From an uncultured Rhizobiaceae bacterium (GTDB taxonomy: Bacteria; Pseudomonadota; Alphaproteobacteria; Rhizobiales; Rhizobiaceae): a DNA stretch of 38,862 nt. The stretch is from the NCBI GenBank assembly GCA_951813045.1, contig CATOTF010000001.1, positions 351,956 to 390,817 on the forward strand, written 5' to 3'. The translations under genes and the position numbers were made by a program. The notes below the pieces were generated by a model, which was given only the letters and a program-made list of their open reading frames with translations, had not been told where the DNA came from and made no database searches. Below are positions 34,830-38,862 of the stretch, one piece after another; position 1 is the stretch's first letter; every line of letters starts with the position of its first letter.

Positions 34830-35204
34830 ATGAGACATAAATCAGGAACCCAAGGATCAGGTTCAGAGAAATTGATCCGAACCATCAAACGCAAGACCCG
34901 CCGTCAGTATAGTGCGGAGGAAAAGATCCGCATTGTGCTTGATGGCTTGCGCGGTGAAGACAGCATAGCTGAACTGTGCCGCCGTGAAGGTCTTGCTGAA
35001 AGCATGTACTACAAATGGTCGAAGGAGTTTATGGAGGCCGGTAAAAAGCGTCTGTCAGGCGATATAGTGCGTGAGGCTTCCACCGATGAGGTCAAAGGTC
35101 TGCGCCGTGAAGCCCGTGATCTGAAGGAATGCGTGGCAGATCTCACGCTGGAAAACCGTCTTCTTAAAAAAAGCATGATCGCGGATGGGGAGGATATCGA
35201 ATGA
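34830..35204 (+). CDS. Transposase OrfA, HTH protein of the 1509-bp IS
   Basis: A 124-residue protein from the ATG at 34830 (MRHKSGTQGSGSEKLIRTIKRKTRRQYSAEEKIRIVL), which has GGAGCGAAG before it. It has an HTH_Tnp_1-like part (LDGLRGEDSIAELCRREGLAESMYYKWSKEFMEAG) and a C-terminal coiled coil (EVKGLRREARDLKECVADLTLENRLLKK). It binds the IS ends. Its stop overlaps the OrfB start as ATGA. A longer frame starts at 34794. Confidence 0.9.
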   Translation: MRHKSGTQGSGSEKLIRTIKRKTRRQYSAEEKIRIVLDGLRGEDSIAELCRREGLAESMYYKWSKEFMEAGKKRLSGDIVREASTDEVKGLRREARDLKECVADLTLENRLLKKSMIADGEDIE

Positions 35205-36181
35205 GATACCCAGCATCTGAGAAACTGGAAATCATCCGAATTGTTGAACAATCACATCTGCCAGCCAAGGTGACACTTGATAAGCTTGGCGTCTCACGGC
35301 CAACTTTTTATCGCTGGTATGATTTGTATCAGCGATTGGGTGAGACAGGATTGGAAGACAAACGTTCTGGTCCCAACAGAGCCTGGAACCGCGTGCCAGA
35401 AAATATACGGGCACAGATCATTGATCTGGCCCTTGATCAACCGGAACTGTCTCCTCGTGAACTGGCTGTGACATTCACAGACACGAAGGCCTATTTTGTA
35501 TCGGAAAGCTCAGTGTACCGACTGCTCAAGGCCCTGGACCTGATCACCAGCCCGGCATTTATCGTCATGAAAGCTGCCAGTGAGTTCCGCGACAAGACCA
35601 CAGCCATCAACCAGCTGTGGCAAACAGACTTCACCTATCTGAAGGTCATTGGCTGGGGTTGGTTCTATCTCAGTACGATCCTTGATGATTATTCGCGATA
35701 CATCATTGCCTGGAAGCTGTGTACCACCATGAACACATCGGATGTGACCGATACATTGGAAATGGCGCTTCAGGCCTCAGGCTGCGACAGGGCCAACGTT
35801 GCGCATAAACCCCGGCTACTATCTGATAATGGCCCCTGCTACATATCCAGTGATCTGGCAGAGTGGTTGGATGGCAAAGGCATGGGTCATGTTCGCGGTG
35901 CGCCTTATCACCCGCAAACCCAAGGCAAGATTGAACGCTGGCATCAAACCCTGAAGAACCGCATCTTGCTGGAACACTACTTCATACCAAGTGACTTAAA
36001 CCGGCAGATCGAAGCTTTCATCGAACATTATAATCATCACAGATACCACGAGAGCCTGAGTAATCTCACGCCTGCGGACGTCTACTTCGGGCGCAAAAAT
36101 GAGATATTGAAGCGAAGAGAAAGGATCAAACAAAAAACCATCGAAACGCGGCGCTTGCAACACCGCAAACAAGCCGCATAA
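35201..36181 (+). CDS. Transposase OrfB, DDE integrase of the 1509-bp IS
   Basis: A 326-residue catalytic subunit. An N-terminal helix-turn-helix (LPAKVTLDKLGVSRPTFYRWYDLYQ) is followed by a Trp-Asn-Arg hinge and an HTH_21-like part (ELSPRELAVTFTDTKAYFVSESSVYRLL). The rve core carries its DDE residues in LWQTDFTYLKV, LLSDNGPCYISS and QGKIERWHQTLKNRI. The frame is intact, so the copy may be active. It starts with ATG overlapping OrfA. No frameshift site is needed for the arrangement seen. Confidence 0.92.
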   Translation: MRYPASEKLEIIRIVEQSHLPAKVTLDKLGVSRPTFYRWYDLYQRLGETGLEDKRSGPNRAWNRVPENIRAQIIDLALDQPELSPRELAVTFTDTKAYFVSESSVYRLLKALDLITSPAFIVMKAASEFRDKTTAINQLWQTDFTYLKVIGWGWFYLSTILDDYSRYIIAWKLCTTMNTSDVTDTLEMALQASGCDRANVAHKPRLLSDNGPCYISSDLAEWLDGKGMGHVRGAPYHPQTQGKIERWHQTLKNRILLEHYFIPSDLNRQIEAFIEHYNHHRYHESLSNLTPADVYFGRKNEILKRRERIKQKTIETRRLQHRKQAA

Positions 36182-36254
36182 TACAAACAACAGATGAGCT
36201 AGAGTCTCTCTTAAATCAGACCACCATCTGTCTCAAATACCCTGACTACGAACA

Positions 36255-36262
36255 CTACCGGA
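36255..36262. repeat. 8-bp target-site duplication CTACCGGA, right copy
   Basis: Identical to 34738-34745 and directly adjacent to the IS terminus GAACA at 36250-36254. Confidence 0.88.
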
Positions 36263-36882
36263 TGCGCCAGAAAGGCTCCAAGCTTGTTGGCAATCGGTGC
36301 CACACCATCTGCAGCCGACTTGTAATTCATTGCGGGGTATTCACGTTCCCAAAAATAACGAACCTGTTCATCGGTAACACCCGCCGTCACTTCTTTCCGA
36401 AAACCTGAATGCAAAAACATCGGTATGATATCTTTCAAAGTGGAACCGGGCCGCTCCAACAGAGCCAATACCGAATACCGCAATAGGTGCTCCATCCGGG
36501 CACCCCAGGCATCGCTCCATTGCTTTTTCAGAGTTTCAATCAATCCTGACGCCACCAATGGTCGGTGTTCGGCTGAGACACTGGTGATGGGGTTGTATCC
36601 ATATGGTGATTTTGAATCAGCTACGTCCCAATACAGTACGTCACAATCCATCCCCGCTCGAACCGAGCCAGCTAAATCACCGTGCGGATCAAGCAAGCAA
36701 AATCCCTGACCGTGTCGGGCATCCTGCAACATCATGTTCAAAAGCAACGTTGATTTACCCGTCCCGGTTTGACCAATGATGTATTGATGAAACAGCCGGT
36801 CTGACTGCCGGATACCAAATGATCTATGGGGCGGACGGCCACGTGTGAGACCAAGTGCAGTGATGTACTGATTGGGATGCAT
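36255..36882 (-). pseudogene. Conjugative-transfer-type ATPase, N-terminal half (split by IS)
   Basis: The upstream half of the split ATPase. It begins MHPNQYITALGLTRGRPPHRSFGIRQSDRLFHQYIIGQTGTGKSTLLLNMMLQ with a clear Walker A (GQTGTGKST). FCLLDPHGDLAGSV and YNPITSVSAEHRPLVASGLIETLKKQW follow, to LGAFLAHPVV at the break. The frame then reads into the IS and stops at 36211 with the tail VFETDGGLI. No membrane helices are present, unlike classic VirD4, so it may be a soluble coupling-type or HerA-like ATPase. The start could also be a TTG at 36906. It lies 253 bases from the LuxR-type gene start-to-end boundary region and shares its direction. Confidence 0.85.
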
Positions 36883-36948
36883 CGCTCTATGATGGTATGA
36901 GCGCAAAGTGGTCGGTAGACTACTGGAATGGCGGATTGGGCCGCTAAC

Positions 36949-37695
36949 CTAAATTACCCCGAGAGCGGCGGCTTTATACACTGCCAACGTCATATTGGGT
37001 GCCTCAAATCTCTTCCTGATCTGCGTTTGCAATTTACGTACTTTAGCTTTTGAGAAGTCGAGACGGTGTGCAATTTGTTTGATTGGGAAACCGTGGGCGG
37101 AAATGCATAATATTTTTATATGCTCGTCGGTAAGGTTGTAGTGATCTATGCCCAGTCGGCGGTTTTCGAGGTGGGCGTAGTACAGGTGGACCAGTTCTTC
37201 GAGTTCGGCCTTGTGGACGATCATGTATTTTTCGAGTGTTTTGCCGGTAGCGTCAGGATCACCTACCAGACTAATCCCTCCAAAAAAGGGTCCGGCTCCC
37301 TTAAGTGATATGGTAACGCCGTAGATTAGGCCAACATCGCGTGACCATTGATCCGCTACCGTTAGCTGATTGGTTGGCAGTGACAGAAGACGTGACCAAA
37401 AAAACCAGCCGTGCCGATGAAAACAATGGTGTACAAAAGTGTCGGTGCGCCACAGGTTATGGGCCTTGTATTCCCCAAGCACGTTGGGTGTGAGGGTGCT
37501 GCGCCCAATATATTCTCCCACTGAACCGTCCCAGAGTTTTGGAACTAGTGCGAAGTTGAAACAAACAACACCATGGTGTTGGGCTAGATGTCGCTGCATT
37601 GCCTCATCTTGCGCATCATGATCTTGCACCGCAGCCAGCGTATCAGCGAACTCCCGGTTGCGGTCGAATTGAATTTGTTGGTCAAGGGGGTACAT
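36949..37695 (-). CDS. LuxR-type transcriptional regulator with autoinducer-binding-like domain (LuxR solo)
   Basis: A 248-residue regulator. The N-terminal part (about 30-180) looks like an autoinducer-binding domain: VCFNFALVPKLWDGSVGEYIG, then YKAHNLWRTDTFVHHCF with Asp85, FFWSRLL with Trp100 and GLIYGVTISLKG with Gly126. The Pro that follows the Asp in typical receptors is Thr here. The C-terminal helix-turn-helix (188-248, LTDEHIKILCISAHGFPIKQIAHRLDF) ends LAVYKAAALGVI as in LuxR proteins, though it lacks the usual Glu of the LTxRE motif. AGGAGAAG precedes the ATG at 37695. No luxI-type synthase is in the window, so it would sense a signal made elsewhere, or a different ligand. Confidence 0.82.
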   Translation of the reverse strand: MYPLDQQIQFDRNREFADTLAAVQDHDAQDEAMQRHLAQHHGVVCFNFALVPKLWDGSVGEYIGRSTLTPNVLGEYKAHNLWRTDTFVHHCFHRHGWFFWSRLLSLPTNQLTVADQWSRDVGLIYGVTISLKGAGPFFGGISLVGDPDATGKTLEKYMIVHKAELEELVHLYYAHLENRRLGIDHYNLTDEHIKILCISAHGFPIKQIAHRLDFSKAKVRKLQTQIRKRFEAPNMTLAVYKAAALGVI

Positions 37696-38084
37696 TTACC
37701 CGCTTCTCCTCATTGGTGCTTCGGGTTAGTCATCGTACTGGCACCACTAAGCAGTGGACACGGGAACGCGGGGATACCAGCCGTCAGTTCGGTTGGTATC
37801 CTCCAAAAGCGTCAATAGTTGGATGTAGGTGCTTTGCACCACGGATGAATTTCAGCTACACATCTTCCATGTGGCGTTACACCCACTGAACTCGGGTTTC
37901 CTCTGTCGGGGAGCCTACCGAATACAATACCGTTAAGTTCGACCTAAGAGTGGCCACTTTTGGGAGCCGGACGTATGGAAATAGGTGGGGCAAGAAAACA
38001 CCCGTGTTCACTTGTGTAACCTGCCCGGCTCCAGAAGGAGTCGGGTGGTTCTTTGTTACAAACTTGAACTCGGGAGAAACCCTT
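37696..38084. other. 389-base intergenic region between LuxR-type gene and decayed secreted-protein gene
   Basis: No gene is supported; the open frames here have no recognisable content. It would hold the divergent promoters and contains the strong inverted repeat at 38024-38045. Confidence 0.45.
38024..38045. promoter_or_regulatory. Inverted repeat CCCGGCTCC-AGAA-GGAGTCGGG
   Basis: Nine-base arms with one G-T wobble around AGAA, 39 bases before the next start codon. The 22-bp dyad has the size of a LuxR-type operator but could equally be an RNA hairpin in the leader; TGGTTCTTTGTT follows. Both readings are inference. Confidence 0.35.
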
Positions 38085-38686
38085 ATGAACTTTAAAAAAC
38101 CTATTGGACCAAGCGCGTTGGCATCCGGCATAATCTTCATTAGCTCATCAGCTTGGGCCGCTGAACCTGACCTCCAACCGCGTGATACTTTCACATACAG
38201 TGTTCGGGGGAAGTCCGTAGCACAACAATACGTTGGCCAGACCGGGAACGGCGAACATCAGTTCAAGATCGGCAACAAGACTTTCTGCTAGCCGCTAACA
38301 TGTCCACCATCACAGCAACCAGTGGAACCAAAGTGGCACCGCATAACGGCCAACTGCAACTTGATGCCAATAAAGCTGATGGCAAGGCCACAGGTTGGAG
38401 TGGCGTGGAAAGCCAAATACTCCGTTACAAAGCGAGGTAGCACCGTCAAGAAAACCCGCGACTGCAAGGTGGCCAAATATGCAAAGAAGAAGGTGAAAGC
38501 TGGCACCTTCAACGCTATCTCGTCAACTGTTCCATCAAAACCGCTGGCAAGTCGGGGAAATCCTATACCGCCACATGGTATGAGGAAAAATCACTGCGGG
38601 CCTTGGTTCATGCGTCGGGACCAAAGCGCGGCAATCTGAAAACCAAATTTGAACTGATAAAACTCAAACGTGTGGGGCGTAGCTGA
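38085..38686 (+). pseudogene. Secreted-protein gene broken by a stop and at least one frameshift
   Basis: The first frame starts MNFKKPIGPSALASGIIFISSSAWAAEPD, a clear signal peptide, behind GGGAG, and stops at TAG 38289-38291. Protein-like sequence resumes in the same frame (VGVAWKAKYSVTKRGSTVKKTRDCKVAKYAKKKVKAGTFNA). It then continues only in another frame from about 38513 (RYLVNCSIKTAGKSGKSYTATWYEEKSL to ELIKLKRVGRS, stop at 38686). Pieces in a third frame (about 38299-38437) also look protein-like. I do not recognise the family. Either the gene has decayed or the sequence here has indel errors. The last TGA overlaps the next ATG, suggesting a former operon. Confidence 0.6.
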
Positions 38687-38793
38687 TGAAATCCTCCTCA
38701 AATTATGCTGTTTTGCTCGGCTTCACCTGTTTGACCGGCGGTGCCGTACTGTTCGTAGTCAGGGTATTTGAGACAGATGGTGGTCTGATTTAA
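38686..38793 (+). pseudogene. Start of a small secreted or membrane protein gene, truncated by the second IS copy
   Basis: The frame starts with ATG overlapping the previous stop and encodes MKSSSNYAVLLGFTCLTGGAVLF, a signal-peptide-like segment. It then enters the IS terminus at 38750 and ends VFETDGGLI, a tail entirely supplied by the IS. The same tail ends the N-terminal half of the split ATPase, because both genes ran into the same IS end. Confidence 0.65.
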
Positions 38794-38862
38794 GAGAGAC
38801 TCTAGCTCATCTGTTGTTTGTATTATGCGGCTTGTTTGCGGTGTTGCAAGCGGCCGCGTTTC
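38750..38862 (-). mobile_element. Inverted partial copy of the 1509-bp IS, runs off right edge
   Basis: From TGTTCGTAGTCAGGGTATT onward the sequence is the reverse complement of the end of the first copy (36254 downward). One extra G in GCGGCCGC at 38850-38857 is the only difference found. The end of its OrfB (stop at 38823-38825, minus strand) is visible. The extra base would shift the frame near the OrfB C-terminus. Confidence 0.88.

Larger units (their letters stand above)
34746..36254 (+). mobile_element. Two-ORF insertion sequence (IS3-like transposase genes, 8-bp target duplication)
   Basis: A 1509-bp element with TG...CA ends. Its inverted repeats share separate blocks at identical spacing: TGTTC, three variable bases, GTCAG, six variable bases, then TGAGACAGA. 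The left end is at 34746 and the right end at 36254. Two overlapping genes (34830-35204 and 35201-36181) encode HTH and DDE proteins. The 8-bp duplication is longer than the 3-5 bp usual for IS3. A second, inverted copy begins at 38750. It interrupts the conjugation-type ATPase gene. Confidence 0.9.

Noticed and set aside
34765-36235. Shorter IS boundaries at the TGAGACAG repeats
   Set aside because: No target duplication exists at those ends, whereas the TGTTC...GAACA ends give a perfect 8-bp duplication and restore the gene.
38850-38857. NotI site GCGGCCGC as a cloning-vector junction
   Set aside because: The sequence on both sides still matches the IS; a single extra base explains the site, and no vector sequence is seen.
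1-38862. CRISPR array, toxin-antitoxin pair or restriction system
   Set aside because: No regularly spaced short repeats and no recognisable defence proteins were found on either strand.

Overview
The window looks like a chromosomal segment of an alphaproteobacterium of moderate GC content. This rests on protein-level recognition from memory: a PodJ-like polarity protein, class I lysyl-tRNA synthetase, the TauE/TIGR02186 pair, a DUF6460-like membrane protein, a MerR-controlled fatty-acid oxidation operon, and pheS/pheT following rpmI-rplT. The order cannot be fixed from the sequence alone. A member of Hyphomicrobiales or a nearby marine lineage would fit.

Layout. (1) 1-2952, minus strand: a MATE exporter running off the left edge, a small two-helix membrane protein, and a coupled TauE/SafE exporter plus TIGR02186 membrane protein. 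(2) 3137-9248, minus strand: one long PodJ-like gene (coiled coil, membrane segment, Sel1 repeats, peptidoglycan-binding domain). It is broken by an IS3-family element at 4755-6384 that carries a 399-bp tandem duplication of its own right end. Removing the element and one copy of the 3-bp target duplication restores a single 1492-residue frame. (3) 9539-18082, plus strand: a MerR regulator followed by a beta-oxidation operon (two acyl-CoA dehydrogenases, a five-helix histidine-rich membrane protein, a hotdog thioesterase, a thiolase and a FadJ-type multifunctional enzyme). A palindromic operator candidate precedes the operon and a strong terminator ends it. (4) 18208-24856: an acetyltransferase-fold protein, a DsbA-fold isomerase, an S24 repressor with an 11-glycine linker, class I LysRS, a TerB-like protein, a sterol-desaturase-type enzyme and a solute-binding protein. 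(5) 25118-29929: rpmI, rplT, pheS, an uncharacterised gene, and pheT; the last three are joined by ATGA overlaps. (6) 30089-32509: MepA endopeptidase, a YjbR protein, MsrA and a small membrane protein. (7) 32782-38862: tRNA-Ser(GGA), preceded by a 30-nt copy of its own 5' half, then accessory DNA. This holds a small protein, an SRAP protein, a conjugation-type ATPase gene split by a second IS with an 8-bp target duplication, a LuxR-type regulator without a luxI, a frameshifted secreted-protein gene, and the end of an inverted copy of the second IS at the right edge.

How the parts work together. The 10449-18082 operon encodes every step from acyl-CoA to acetyl-CoA: dehydrogenation, hydration, second oxidation and thiolysis, with a thioesterase as overflow valve. 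It also encodes a membrane protein that could be a quinone-linked cytochrome. The segment after tRNA-Ser looks like a decaying mobile element. No CRISPR array, rRNA gene or obvious defence system was seen. The most informative signals are the two gene disruptions that can be exactly reconstructed, the membrane protein embedded in the beta-oxidation operon, and the MerR operator candidate.
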